From positions 2,480,001 through 2,544,000 of the forward strand of contig NZ_AP027055.1 in the NCBI RefSeq assembly GCF_027924905.1: a stretch of 64,000 nucleotides of DNA. Reading direction: 5' to 3'. How positions within the stretch are numbered: position 1 is the stretch's first letter; every line of letters begins with the position of its first letter. Below the pieces are notes generated by a model. The model did not search any database. It saw only the letters and a list, made by a program, of their open reading frames with translations, and was not told the origin of the DNA. The translations under genes were made by a program, and so were the position numbers. The DNA comes from Limnohabitans sp. INBF002. Its GTDB lineage: Bacteria > Pseudomonadota > Gammaproteobacteria > Burkholderiales > Burkholderiaceae_C. Shown one piece after another: positions 44,800-52,710 of the stretch.

Positions 44800-45301
44800 A
44801 CCCTTGTCGGATTTTTTTCACCAACGCAGTGGTGGAGTAGCCATCGACAAACGGAATCGCTTGGGCGCGGCCACCGTAGGCCAGCACCACTTGCGTTTCC
44901 GCCAGTTTGCCCATGTCGTAATCGCCGCCTTTGACCAGCACGTCGGGGCGCAACTCGGTGATGAGCTCCAGCGGTGTGTCTTCGTCAAACCACGTTACCA
45001 AACTCACGGACTCTAAAGCCGCCATCAACGCCGCACGGTCCAGCTCGTTGTTCAGTGGGCGGTCTGGGCCTTTGCCCAAACGGCGCGCAGACGCATCGCT
45101 GTTCAAAGCCACCACCAAGCTGCCGCCTAAGCTGCGGGCTTGGGCCAAATACGAGGCGTGGCCGCGGTGCAGCACATCAAACACGCCGTTGGTGAACACC
45201 ACGGGCCCTTGCGCGCGCAAGGCCGCCACGCGTTGCACCGCGTCGTGGCGTGAAGCCAACTTGGAAAGGAAAGCCGGGGGGAGCAAAGTGGTGTCAGTCA
45301 T
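44798..45301 (-). CDS. rfaE2: D-glycero-beta-D-manno-heptose 1-phosphate adenylyltransferase (RfaE2/HldC)
   Basis: 167 aa from ATG 45301. Nucleotidyltransferase signature TNGVFDVLHRGHASYLAQARSLGG (the HxGH-like site), then VALNSDASARRLGKGPDRPLN and VDGYSTTALVKKIRQG. It adds AMP to heptose 1-phosphate in lipopolysaccharide inner-core synthesis. Only the adenylyltransferase half is encoded; the kinase (RfaE1/HldA) must lie elsewhere, as usual in betaproteobacteria. It follows the CarH-like regulator gene by 11 bp on the same strand and has no clear Shine-Dalgarno, so it may be read from that promoter. Confidence 0.93.
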   Translation of the reverse strand: MTDTTLLPPAFLSKLASRHDAVQRVAALRAQGPVVFTNGVFDVLHRGHASYLAQARSLGGSLVVALNSDASARRLGKGPDRPLNNELDRAALMAALESVSLVTWFDEDTPLELITELRPDVLVKGGDYDMGKLAETQVVLAYGGRAQAIPFVDGYSTTALVKKIRQG

Positions 45302-45312
45302 GGGGATGAATT

Positions 45313-46275
45313 TTAGGTGGCGGCATGGACTGACGCAGCCTTGTGGCGACGCCAATGGTTCACGGCATCGGTGATCGAATTCAAATCGTGCAACACCACC
45401 ACGCGCTCAATCTGTCGACGACGCAACGCCGAGGCTTGCCCGCCCACCCAAATCTGGCTCGAAGCGGGCAATAGCAAATTCAACTCGGTCAAACCGTCCA
45501 CCACAGGGTTGGGCTTCATGTTGGCACTGAAACTCAAAGCCACCACGTCCGCACGATGGGCCATCGCCGCTTGGGCAATGTCGCGCACAGGGGTTTGCGT
45601 GCCCAACGACACACAACGGCAGCCTTGCAAGGTCAACAAACTTTCGACCATCAACAAGCCCAATCCATGGGCCTCTTGCGGGAACGTGGTCAGCAACACC
45701 GATGGTTCGCCACCGTTGGCTGGCTTTGGAAGCGCCAAGATCGCTTGTCGCATCAAGGTCATGACACATTCCGTGTAGAGATGTTCTTCATGCACAGCCA
45801 AATCACCGCGAGCCCACGTGTCGCCCACCATCGCCGTGAGGGGCGCGACCACATCGGTGACAAAACGCTGCAAGCCATCTTGCGACAAGGTTTTGAGGAG
45901 TTCGCGCTGAAGGCCTTGATGGTCTTGCGTTTGCAACATGACGATGTAAGCCATCAAATCTGAACGTGGATGCAAGATGCCGGCTTCATCGCTTGACTGC
46001 AATGAGGCCTCACCACGACTGAGGTGCTGCAGCGCCTCCATGGACTGCGCCACGATGCGGCCCGGACGATGCCCTTGGTCCATCAAACGCTTAATCAGGC
46101 GCAGCTTTTCCACCTGCGCTATCGGGTAGGCGCGCTCACCATGCGCGTCGCGACCGGGCACAGGGAAGCCATAACGTCGCTCCCAGACACGCAGGGTGTC
46201 CTTGCCAATGCCCGTGTCGCGTTCGACAGCCGCAATGGAAAGCACCAGGCCTGAAGGATCATCACGTGAGTTCAT
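45313..46275 (-). CDS. CarH/LitR-type photoreceptor regulator: MerR helix-turn-helix plus cobalamin-binding domain
   Basis: 320 aa from ATG 46275. Residues about 11-80 form a MerR winged helix (LSIAAVERDTGIGKDTLRVWERRYGFPVPGRDAHGERAY). A four-helix bundle (about 105-185) carries W154-x9-E164-H165, the motif that caps adenosylcobalamin in CarH. The C-terminal Rossmann-like B12 domain has E201-A-H203-G-L-G206, the ExHxxG motif whose His ligates cobalt. CarH/LitR proteins repress in the dark with AdoB12 bound and release DNA when light breaks the Co-C bond. It is divergent from the eight-gene cluster starting at 46376, a textbook position. Longer upstream frame (to 46494) invades that cluster's first gene and is rejected. 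Confidence 0.92.
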   Translation of the reverse strand: MNSRDDPSGLVLSIAAVERDTGIGKDTLRVWERRYGFPVPGRDAHGERAYPIAQVEKLRLIKRLMDQGHRPGRIVAQSMEALQHLSRGEASLQSSDEAGILHPRSDLMAYIVMLQTQDHQGLQRELLKTLSQDGLQRFVTDVVAPLTAMVGDTWARGDLAVHEEHLYTECVMTLMRQAILALPKPANGGEPSVLLTTFPQEAHGLGLLMVESLLTLQGCRCVSLGTQTPVRDIAQAAMAHRADVVALSFSANMKPNPVVDGLTELNLLLPASSQIWVGGQASALRRRQIERVVVLHDLNSITDAVNHWRRHKAASVHAAT

Positions 46276-46319
46276 AAATGGCAATCCCCGTAAGTGAACA
46301 TGGAGAATAAGTTCTGTCC

Positions 46320-46348
46320 TAGACGGTTTTTTCAGATTAGGCCATGAT
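46320..46348 (+). promoter_or_regulatory. Candidate sigma-70-type promoter of the light-cluster operon
   Basis: TAGACG (46320-46325), 17 bp spacer, CATGAT (46343-46348); four of six consensus bases each. It would place the transcript start near 46355, 21 bp before the first gene. A direct repeat TAAGT (46291-46295, 46308-46312) and a GAAC/GTTC pair (46296-46299, 46311-46314) lie upstream and may be part of the operator. Weak consensus suits a regulated promoter but also makes the call uncertain. Confidence 0.3.
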
Positions 46349-46375
46349 TGTCCCCTATTGAAGAAGGGCTTTCCC

Positions 46376-46963
46376 ATGGCGCACCGTTTTGTTTTCTTGT
46401 TCGTTTGGCTGCTCTTGGGCCTCAACACAGCGCACAGCGCCTCAGAAAACGCCACGACAGCAACAATGACCTGCCCACGCGTCCTGCAACACACGGTGCT
46501 GCGACTGCAAGACGAAAAACCACAAGCACTCTGCCAATACGCAGGTCAAGTGGTGGTTGTCGTGAACACAGCCAGCTTTTGTGGGTTCACGCCGCAATAC
46601 AAAGGCCTCGAAGCGCTGTATGCCAAATACAAGGATCGCGGTCTGGTGGTGCTGGGCTTCCCCAGCAACGACTTCTCACAAGAGCCCGACAACAATGCCA
46701 AGATCGCCGACTTTTGCGAAAACACATTTGGCGTGAAGTTCCCCATGTTTGTCAAAACCACAGTGCGCGGCGCAGACGCTTTGCCCTTGTTCAAACAGTT
46801 GGCCGAGCAAACTGGCACCACGCCTAAGTGGAACTTTTACAAATACGTCATCAGCCGCGATGGCAAACACATCAAGAGCTTCAGCAGCATGACCGGGCCA
46901 CAAGATAAAAGCTTTGTGCAAGAGATTGAAAACCAGTTGGCCATGAAAGCCTCTGCGCTATGA
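46376..46963 (+). CDS. Exported glutathione peroxidase-family protein
   Basis: 195 aa from ATG 46376 (AAGGG eight bases upstream; an in-frame TTG at 46358 is less likely). A signal peptide of about 22 residues (hydrophobic FVFLFVWLLLGL, cleavage near AHSA) sends it to the periplasm. The peroxidatic cysteine is Cys69 in VNTASFCGFTPQYKGLEALY; Trp and Asn of the active site are in PKWNF. The usual Gln motif (FPCNQF) reads FPSNDF, a known subfamily variant. It reduces peroxides, possibly lipid peroxides, with thioredoxin or a similar donor. First gene of the light cluster; overlaps the next gene by ATGA. Confidence 0.88.
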   Translation: MAHRFVFLFVWLLLGLNTAHSASENATTATMTCPRVLQHTVLRLQDEKPQALCQYAGQVVVVVNTASFCGFTPQYKGLEALYAKYKDRGLVVLGFPSNDFSQEPDNNAKIADFCENTFGVKFPMFVKTTVRGADALPLFKQLAEQTGTTPKWNFYKYVISRDGKHIKSFSSMTGPQDKSFVQEIENQLAMKASAL

Positions 46964-48252
46964 AGCCACGTATCGCCATTGTGGGTTCAGGCATTTCGGG
47001 CCTGTCTGCGGCCCACCATTTGCAGGGCCAAGCCGACATCACGCTGTTTGAAGCGGGTGACTATTTTGGCGGTCACACCCACACCGTGGACGTGACCTTG
47101 CCCACCCCCACAGGCCTGCAAACCCACGGTGTGGACACCGGCTTCTTGGTCTACAACGAGCGCACGTATCCAGGGCTGATTGCCTTGTTTGAACAACTGC
47201 AAGTGGCCACCGTCAAATCCGACATGTCGTTCTCGGTGCAAGTGCCCAACAAGAACGGCAAAGGCGCGTTGGAGTGGAACGGCGCCAACCTCAACACCGT
47301 GTTTGCCCAGCGCAGCAATTTGCTCAAGCCCAGCTTCCTTCGCATGCTGCGCGATGTGGTTCGCTTCAACACCTTGGCCACAGAATTGGCCGAGCGCAAC
47401 CAAGACCACGAACTGGCCCAGCCGCTGAGTGGATTTTTGTTTTCGCACAAGTTCAGCGACGCCTTCCGCGATTGGTATTTGCTGCCGATGCTGGGATGCA
47501 TCTGGAGCTGCCCCACCGACCAAATGCTGAAATTCCCTGTGGCCACCATGATTCGGTTTTGCCACAACCACGGGCTGATTCAAGTGAACAACCGCCCGCA
47601 GTGGTACACGGTGGCCGGTGGCGCGCGCCATTACGTCGAGAAAATTTTGGCAGGCGTTGGCGATCAGCGTTTGAACACACCCGTGCTGCGCATTGAACGC
47701 GATGCCCACAGCGTGACGCTGCAAACCCACGCAGGTTCTGAACGCTTTGACCAAGTGATCTTGGCCACCCATGCCGACCAATCGTTGGCCATGCTGGCCG
47801 AGCCCACGGCGCAAGAACAAAGCACATTAGGCGCCATTCACTACCACCCCAACCGTGCGGTGCTGCACACCGACGTGTCGGTGATGCCCAAGAAAAAACT
47901 CGCCTGGGCGGCATGGAACTACGAACGTGCCGCGCATGACAACACCGAGTCCACCCGCGTGTGCCTGCACTACTGGCTCAACCTCTTGCAGCCGCTGCCG
48001 TTCACACAAGACGTGATCGTGTCGCTCAACCCTGTGCACGAGATTGACCCAGCGCACGTCATTGGAGAATACGACTACGCCCACCCCGTGTTTGACTTGC
48101 CCGCCATTCAGGCGCAGGCCCACATGCCCCAACTGCAAGGCCAACACCACACCTGGTTTGCCGGCGCATGGATGGGTTATGGCTTTCATGAAGACGGCTT
48201 CAAGGCTGGGCGCGATGCCGCACAGAACTTATTGGCGAGCTTGGCAAGATGA
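46960..48252 (+). CDS. FAD-dependent amine-oxidase-like protein (COG2907 type)
   Basis: 430 aa. N-terminal dinucleotide fold RIAIVGSGISGLSAAHHL and FEAGDYFGGHTHTVDV, later a C-terminal FAD part (WFAGAWMGYGFHEDGFKAGRDAA). No signal peptide; monotopic membrane contact is possible. Proteins of this type occur next to DUF1365 and CFA-synthase-like genes in light- or singlet-oxygen-controlled clusters. In Rhodobacter a flavoprotein of such a set is tied to furan fatty acid formation; whether this one does the same is inference. Coupled by ATGA to both neighbours. Confidence 0.85.
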   Translation: MKPRIAIVGSGISGLSAAHHLQGQADITLFEAGDYFGGHTHTVDVTLPTPTGLQTHGVDTGFLVYNERTYPGLIALFEQLQVATVKSDMSFSVQVPNKNGKGALEWNGANLNTVFAQRSNLLKPSFLRMLRDVVRFNTLATELAERNQDHELAQPLSGFLFSHKFSDAFRDWYLLPMLGCIWSCPTDQMLKFPVATMIRFCHNHGLIQVNNRPQWYTVAGGARHYVEKILAGVGDQRLNTPVLRIERDAHSVTLQTHAGSERFDQVILATHADQSLAMLAEPTAQEQSTLGAIHYHPNRAVLHTDVSVMPKKKLAWAAWNYERAAHDNTESTRVCLHYWLNLLQPLPFTQDVIVSLNPVHEIDPAHVIGEYDYAHPVFDLPAIQAQAHMPQLQGQHHTWFAGAWMGYGFHEDGFKAGRDAAQNLLASLAR

Positions 48253-48995
48253 GCCACATGATTGGTTTTGGTCAAGTGCGTCACACACGTTTGCGGCCCA
48301 AGGTGCATGCGTTCAACTACAGCACTTTCTTTTTGATGCTGCCCATGCGCACGCTTCACACCCACACGGTGCTACCCATCAACCGCGCAGGCGCCATCAG
48401 CTTTCACGACACAGACCACGGCGATGGACGCAAACCCGAAGCGGGTGGTGCCCTGGCATGGCTAGAGGAATTGCTGCACAAGGAAGGCATCACCGACGCC
48501 ACGGGCGAGGTGTGGCTGCATTGCTACCCACGCGTGCTGGGGTACACCTTCAAGCCCGTGAGCTTTTGGTATTGCCACGCAGCAGACAACAGCCTACGCG
48601 CCATCGTGGTGGAAGTGAACAACACCTTTGGCGAACGCCACTGTTATTTGCTAGATCGCCCGCAATACGGCGTGGAGCAATGCGCCAACAAGGTGTTTCA
48701 TGTGTCGCCGTTTTGCGACGTGCAAGGCGACTACCGCTTTCGCTTCATGCGCACCGCCGACCACACCGTGGCGCGCGTGGACCACGACGATGCGCTGGGC
48801 CCCTTGATCGAAACCAGCGTCAGCGGCCAACTCGAACCCATCACCCGCGCCGCCTTGCGCCGCGCCTTGTGGGGCTACCCGCTGATGACGCTCATGGTCA
48901 TGGCCCGCATCCATTGGCAAGCGATGAAGCTGTGGCGCAAGCGTGTGCCGTTTTTCACCAAGCCCACGCCACCCAAAGATTTTGTAACCCGTTGA
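48249..48995 (+). CDS. DUF1365 family protein
   Basis: 248 aa. GQVRHTRLRPKVHAFNYSTFFLMLPM opens the domain; WLHCYPRVLGYTFKPVSFWYCH, VVEVNNTFGERHCYLL and KVFHVSPFCDVQGDYRFRF are strongly conserved in DUF1365. No biochemical function is established. It nearly always lies between a COG2907 flavoprotein and a CFA-synthase-like gene, as here, so it likely works on the same lipid. Its start overlaps the preceding stop by four bases. Confidence 0.9.
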   Translation: MSHMIGFGQVRHTRLRPKVHAFNYSTFFLMLPMRTLHTHTVLPINRAGAISFHDTDHGDGRKPEAGGALAWLEELLHKEGITDATGEVWLHCYPRVLGYTFKPVSFWYCHAADNSLRAIVVEVNNTFGERHCYLLDRPQYGVEQCANKVFHVSPFCDVQGDYRFRFMRTADHTVARVDHDDALGPLIETSVSGQLEPITRAALRRALWGYPLMTLMVMARIHWQAMKLWRKRVPFFTKPTPPKDFVTR

Positions 48996-49014
48996 ACTGA
49001 TTCAAAGCCTAGCC

Positions 49015-50250
49015 ATGACTTCATCCACGACCTCGGCCCCCGTCCGCTCTGCCCCCCAAGACATGCCCGCTGCTGCGCGGCGCGTGCTGAGCTTGCTACA
49101 ACGTTTACAACATGGCACCTTGCATGTGCAATGGCCCGATGGCAGTGTGGCGCAATACGGCGCAGCACCCGCCACAGGCCCAGCACTCAACGCGACCCTG
49201 CATTTGCACAGCTATGCCCCGCTGACGCAAGCCTTGAAATCGGGCGACATTGGTTTCGCTGAAAGCTACATTGCGGGCGAGTGGACCACAAACAATTTGT
49301 CTGAGCTGCTGCAGCTCTTAGTCGCCAACCGCCGCGACATGGACGAGCTGATCTTTGGCAGCTGGTTGGGCCGCTTGTTCTACCGCGTGCGCCACTTGCT
49401 TCACCGCAACACGCGCAGCAACAGCAAGAAAAACATCCACGCACATTACGACTTGGGCAATGCCTTTTATGAGCTGTGGCTTGACCCCACGATGAACTAC
49501 TCGTCCGCGTGGTTTGACAACGACCGCGCCAAGCCGATGGCCGAGGCACAAACCGCCAAAGTGCGGCGCGCCCTGCGCATGGTCGACGCCAAAGCGGGTG
49601 ACCGCATTCTTGAAATCGGCTGCGGCTGGGGCGCTTTGGCTGAGCTGGGCGGCCAAGAGTTTGGCGCGCACATGAGCGGCGTGACCTTGAGCCACGAGCA
49701 ACTGGCGTTTGCCAACCAACGCATGCAAACCCAAGGCTTGGCCGCCACCAGCCACCTGCGCTTGCAAGACTACCGCGACATTGACGACGGCCCCTATGAC
49801 GCGATCTGCTCCATCGAAATGTTGGAGGCTGTCGGCCAAGAATATTGGCCCACCTATTTCGAGAGCGTGGCTCGCTTGCTGAAGTCTGGCGGTAAAGCTT
49901 GCATCCAAACCATCGTCATCGACGACGCGCTGTTTGACCGCTATGTCAAAAGCACCGACTTCATTCAGCAATACATTTTTCCCGGCGGTTGTTTGCCTTG
50001 TCCGCGCGAGTTTCGCGCGCACGCCGAACGCGCAGGCCTGAAAGTGGTGGACGAGCTGGCCTTTGGTTTGGACTACGCCGAAACCTTGCGCCGCTGGCGT
50101 CACCAATTCATGGCGGACAAAACGCAGGTGTTGCAACTGGGGTTTGACGAGCGCTTCATCCGTATTTGGGAGTTCTACCTCGCTTACTGCGAAGCCGCAT
50201 TTGAGCAGCACAACACCGATGTGTTGCAGTTCACCTTGGTCAAGCCATGA
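49015..50250 (+). CDS. Cyclopropane-fatty-acid-synthase-like SAM methyltransferase
   Basis: 411 aa. The N-terminal half contains SGDIGFAESYIAGEWTTNNL, then NSKKNIHAHYDLGNAFYELWLDPTMNYSSAWF, the SAM site ILEIGCGWGALAELG, and CSIEMLEAVGQEYWPTYFESVARLL with the conserved Glu. These are features of CFA synthases, which methylenate or methylate double bonds of membrane phospholipid acyl chains. In clusters with a CarH or ChrR regulator such paralogues serve light/oxidative stress rather than stationary-phase cyclopropanation, and some make methylated precursors of furan fatty acids. Which product forms here is not known. Overlaps the next start by four bases. Confidence 0.9.
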   Translation: MTSSTTSAPVRSAPQDMPAAARRVLSLLQRLQHGTLHVQWPDGSVAQYGAAPATGPALNATLHLHSYAPLTQALKSGDIGFAESYIAGEWTTNNLSELLQLLVANRRDMDELIFGSWLGRLFYRVRHLLHRNTRSNSKKNIHAHYDLGNAFYELWLDPTMNYSSAWFDNDRAKPMAEAQTAKVRRALRMVDAKAGDRILEIGCGWGALAELGGQEFGAHMSGVTLSHEQLAFANQRMQTQGLAATSHLRLQDYRDIDDGPYDAICSIEMLEAVGQEYWPTYFESVARLLKSGGKACIQTIVIDDALFDRYVKSTDFIQQYIFPGGCLPCPREFRAHAERAGLKVVDELAFGLDYAETLRRWRHQFMADKTQVLQLGFDERFIRIWEFYLAYCEAAFEQHNTDVLQFTLVKP

Positions 50251-50849
50251 CCACACGCCGCAGCGCATTGACCCATGTGATGCGTGCGGCGGTTCTCAGC
50301 TGTGCGGGTGCCTTGTCGTTAGACGCACACGCCAACCAGCAAAGCAACGCCAAGCCAGACACACCAACCGCAGTCCCAAGTTTTGTGCGCTCCCTGCTTC
50401 GCGGCACACCGCGCCTGATTGGGCAGCACCGATTCACCTATTGGGGCTTTGAGGTGTACGACGCCAGCCTGTGGGGCAGCACCGCTTTTGCCCCCGACAA
50501 CTGGGCCATGCAAGCCTTGGTGCTAGAGCTGCGCTACCTGCGGGATTTCAAAGGCGCTGACATTGCGCAACGCTCCATAGATGAAATGCAAGGCCAGCGT
50601 ACCTTGAGCGCTGCCCAACAACACAACTGGTCGGGCGTGTTGCAATCGCTCATTCCAAACGTGCGCAGCGGCGACCGCATCACCGGCGTTTACGCCCCCG
50701 ACAAAGGCATGCAGCTCTTGCACCAAGACCGCCTGTTGGGTGACATAACCGACGCAGAATTGGCGAAACGCTTTTTTGGCATTTGGTTGGCCCCCGAAAC
50801 TTCGCAACGCCAGCTTCGCCAGCAATTGCTGGCCGGCGCTCAACAATGA
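50247..50849 (+). CDS. Secreted chalcone-isomerase-like protein
   Basis: 200 aa. Signal peptide in the first about 30 residues (hydrophobic VMRAAVLSCAGALSL, cleavage near AHA), so periplasmic. The body resembles the chalcone-isomerase-like fold found in bacteria (RLIGQHRFTYWGFEVYDASLWGS, LELRYLRDFKGADIAQRSIDEM, and LGDITDAELAKRFFGIWLAPETS). In plants this fold includes fatty-acid-binding proteins, so a lipid-binding role beside a lipid methyltransferase is plausible but unproven. Confidence 0.82.
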   Translation: MTTRRSALTHVMRAAVLSCAGALSLDAHANQQSNAKPDTPTAVPSFVRSLLRGTPRLIGQHRFTYWGFEVYDASLWGSTAFAPDNWAMQALVLELRYLRDFKGADIAQRSIDEMQGQRTLSAAQQHNWSGVLQSLIPNVRSGDRITGVYAPDKGMQLLHQDRLLGDITDAELAKRFFGIWLAPETSQRQLRQQLLAGAQQ

Positions 50850-50881
50850 AGCCCAGCACCGCAGAACTGCATTTGAACTTT

Positions 50882-50886
50882 GGGAG
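50882..50886 (+). promoter_or_regulatory. Shine-Dalgarno GGGAG that fixes the start of the DUF3833 gene
   Basis: GGGAG lies seven bases before ATG 50894. It favours the start immediately before the signal peptide over the in-frame ATG 50846, which overlaps the previous stop. Confidence 0.55.
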
Positions 50887-50893
50887 AAACCAG

Positions 50894-51448
50894 ATGGTGA
50901 ACAGACGACAACTCTTAACCCGCAGTGCCACCGGCATGGGCGCACTGGCTGCTGTGGGCTTGAGCGGCTGTGCCAGCCCTTCGATTGAAGACTACGCCCA
51001 GGACAAACCCACGCTGGACTTGCGCAGCTACTTCAACGGCAAGGTCGATGCCTGGGGCGTGTTCACAGACCGCCAAGGCAAAGTGGTGAAGCGCTTCACC
51101 GTGGACATGGCCTGCACTTGGCAGGGAGAACAGGGCGTGTTGGATGAGCGCTTTGTCTACTCCGATGGCACACAAGAGCGCCGCATTTGGAAACTCACCC
51201 ACTTGGGTAACGGCCAGTACCAAGGCACGGCTGGCGACGTGGTGGGCATCGCCAGCGGACAAACACGCGGCAACGCCTTTCGTTGGGGCTACACCTTGGC
51301 CTTGCCCGTGGACGGCCGTGTGCTGCATGTGAGCATGGACGATTGGATGTATCTGATGAGCGACCGTGTCATGCTCAACAAAGCACGCATGAGCAAGTGG
51401 GGCGTGCACTTGGGCGACGTCACCTTGTCCTTCACTCGCCGAGGTTGA
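50894..51448 (+). CDS. DUF3833 family lipoprotein
   Basis: 184 aa from ATG 50894. Signal sequence VNRRQLLTRSATGMGALAAVGL ends in a lipobox LSGC, with twin arginines near the start. The mature part (LDLRSYFNGKVDAWGVFTDRQGKVVKRFTVDM, ERRIWKLTHLGNGQYQGTAGDVVG, and VLHVSMDDWMYLMSDRVMLNKARMSKWGVHLGDVTLSF) is a lipocalin-like beta barrel by appearance and typical of DUF3833. Function unknown; recurrent member of CFA/DUF1365 clusters. An alternative start at 50846 would add 16 residues. Confidence 0.85.
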   Translation: MVNRRQLLTRSATGMGALAAVGLSGCASPSIEDYAQDKPTLDLRSYFNGKVDAWGVFTDRQGKVVKRFTVDMACTWQGEQGVLDERFVYSDGTQERRIWKLTHLGNGQYQGTAGDVVGIASGQTRGNAFRWGYTLALPVDGRVLHVSMDDWMYLMSDRVMLNKARMSKWGVHLGDVTLSFTRRG

Positions 51449-51449
51449 C

Positions 51450-52232
51450 ATGTCTTGGATCAAACCCATGAACCCACCCATCACCGACTGGCAGGGCCGC
51501 AGCGTGTGGCTGATTGGCGCGTCTAGCGGCATTGGCTTGGCCACCGCCAAAGCCCTGCATGCCGCAGGCGCCCGCGTGGTGGTATCGGCACGCAATGCCG
51601 GGTTGCTGCAACAGTTTGTCGACGACCACCCTGGCGCGCAAGCGGTGGTGCTGGATGTGGCTGACACTGCCGCCATTGCCACCGCAGCCCGCTACGTGCA
51701 AACACAACAAGGTTTGGATGTGGTGATGTACTGTGCGGGCTACTACCAAGCCATGCGCGCGGCCGACTATTCGCTGTCCGAAATGCTGCGCCACCTTGAC
51801 ATCAACTACACCGGCGCTCTGCGTGTGCTGGATGCTGTGCTGCCCGAGTTGCTGCCGCAGCAGCGCGGCCACATCAGTTTTATTTCTAGCGTGGCGGGCT
51901 TTCGCGGTTTGCCGCAAAGCTTGGCGTACGGGCCCACCAAGGCCGCGCTTATCAATTTGGCAGAGGCTTTGTATTACGACGTGTCGCCCCACGGTATTGG
52001 CGTGAGTTTGATCAACCCTGGCTTTGTAGAAACTCCGCTGGTAGCCAACAACGACTTTCCCATGCCCGCGCTCATCACGCCCAACAAAGCCGCTTCTGAA
52101 ATTTTGAACGGATGGCGTCAGGGCCAATTTCACATTCACTTTCCTAAGCGCTTCACACGCATGTTGCTTTTGATGCGCTTGCTGCCTTATCGCTGGTACT
52201 TTGCCTTGGTACGCCGCGGCACTGGCATGTAA
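51450..52232 (+). CDS. Short-chain dehydrogenase/reductase of the light cluster
   Basis: 260 aa. SVWLIGASSGIGLATAKALHAAGARVVVSARN binds NAD(P); YCAG, the Ser in ISFISSVAGFRG and YGPTKAAL complete the catalytic site. The C-terminal FPKRFTRMLLLMRLLPYRWYFALVRR is basic and hydrophobic, suggesting membrane association. It starts one base after the preceding stop. Likely acts on a lipid or lipid-derived carbonyl, by context only. Confidence 0.88.
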   Translation: MSWIKPMNPPITDWQGRSVWLIGASSGIGLATAKALHAAGARVVVSARNAGLLQQFVDDHPGAQAVVLDVADTAAIATAARYVQTQQGLDVVMYCAGYYQAMRAADYSLSEMLRHLDINYTGALRVLDAVLPELLPQQRGHISFISSVAGFRGLPQSLAYGPTKAALINLAEALYYDVSPHGIGVSLINPGFVETPLVANNDFPMPALITPNKAASEILNGWRQGQFHIHFPKRFTRMLLLMRLLPYRWYFALVRRGTGM

Positions 52233-52241
52233 GAGGTCACG

Positions 52242-52709
52242 ATGCCATTTCAACTGACCCAGCCTGACAGCCCCGAAGCTGCACTACAACGCGTGGTGCA
52301 TTTTTTTGAACACCTGCAACCTGGCGACGTGGCGCGTGCGGGGCAGCTCTACACCGCAGACGCGCAGTTCAAAGATCCCTTCAATGAGGTGCAAGGCATC
52401 TCAGCGATTGCGCGCATCTTTACCCACATGTTTGAAGCGCTAGAAGCACCACGCTTTGTGATTACCCAGCAAGTACAAAACGGTGCGCAATGTTTTGTCA
52501 CTTGGGATTTTTTCTTCTCTGCGCCACGCATGGACAACGGCGCAATACAAACCATTCGCGGCGCAACCCACTTTGTGTTGCGTGAAGAAGCCGGCGTGTG
52601 GCGCGTGGCCGTGCACCGCGACTATTGGGATGCAGCAGAAGAGCTGTACGAGAAGCTGCCCGTGGTGGGCAGCGTGATGCGTTGGTTGAAAAAACGCGCC
52701 AACAGCTAA
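52242..52709 (+). CDS. NTF2/SnoaL-like small protein
   Basis: 155 aa. The cone-shaped fold is suggested by LQRVVHFFEHLQPGDVARAGQLYTADAQFKDPFNEVQG, VTWDFFFSA and THFVLREEAGVWRVAVHRDYWDAAEELYEKLP. Such domains bind hydrophobic ligands or catalyse simple isomerisations. Last gene of the cluster, nine bases after the SDR stop, and commonly found there in relatives. It is convergent with the GST gene with a single base between the stops. Confidence 0.82.
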   Translation: MPFQLTQPDSPEAALQRVVHFFEHLQPGDVARAGQLYTADAQFKDPFNEVQGISAIARIFTHMFEALEAPRFVITQQVQNGAQCFVTWDFFFSAPRMDNGAIQTIRGATHFVLREEAGVWRVAVHRDYWDAAEELYEKLPVVGSVMRWLKKRANS

Positions 52710-52710
52710 A

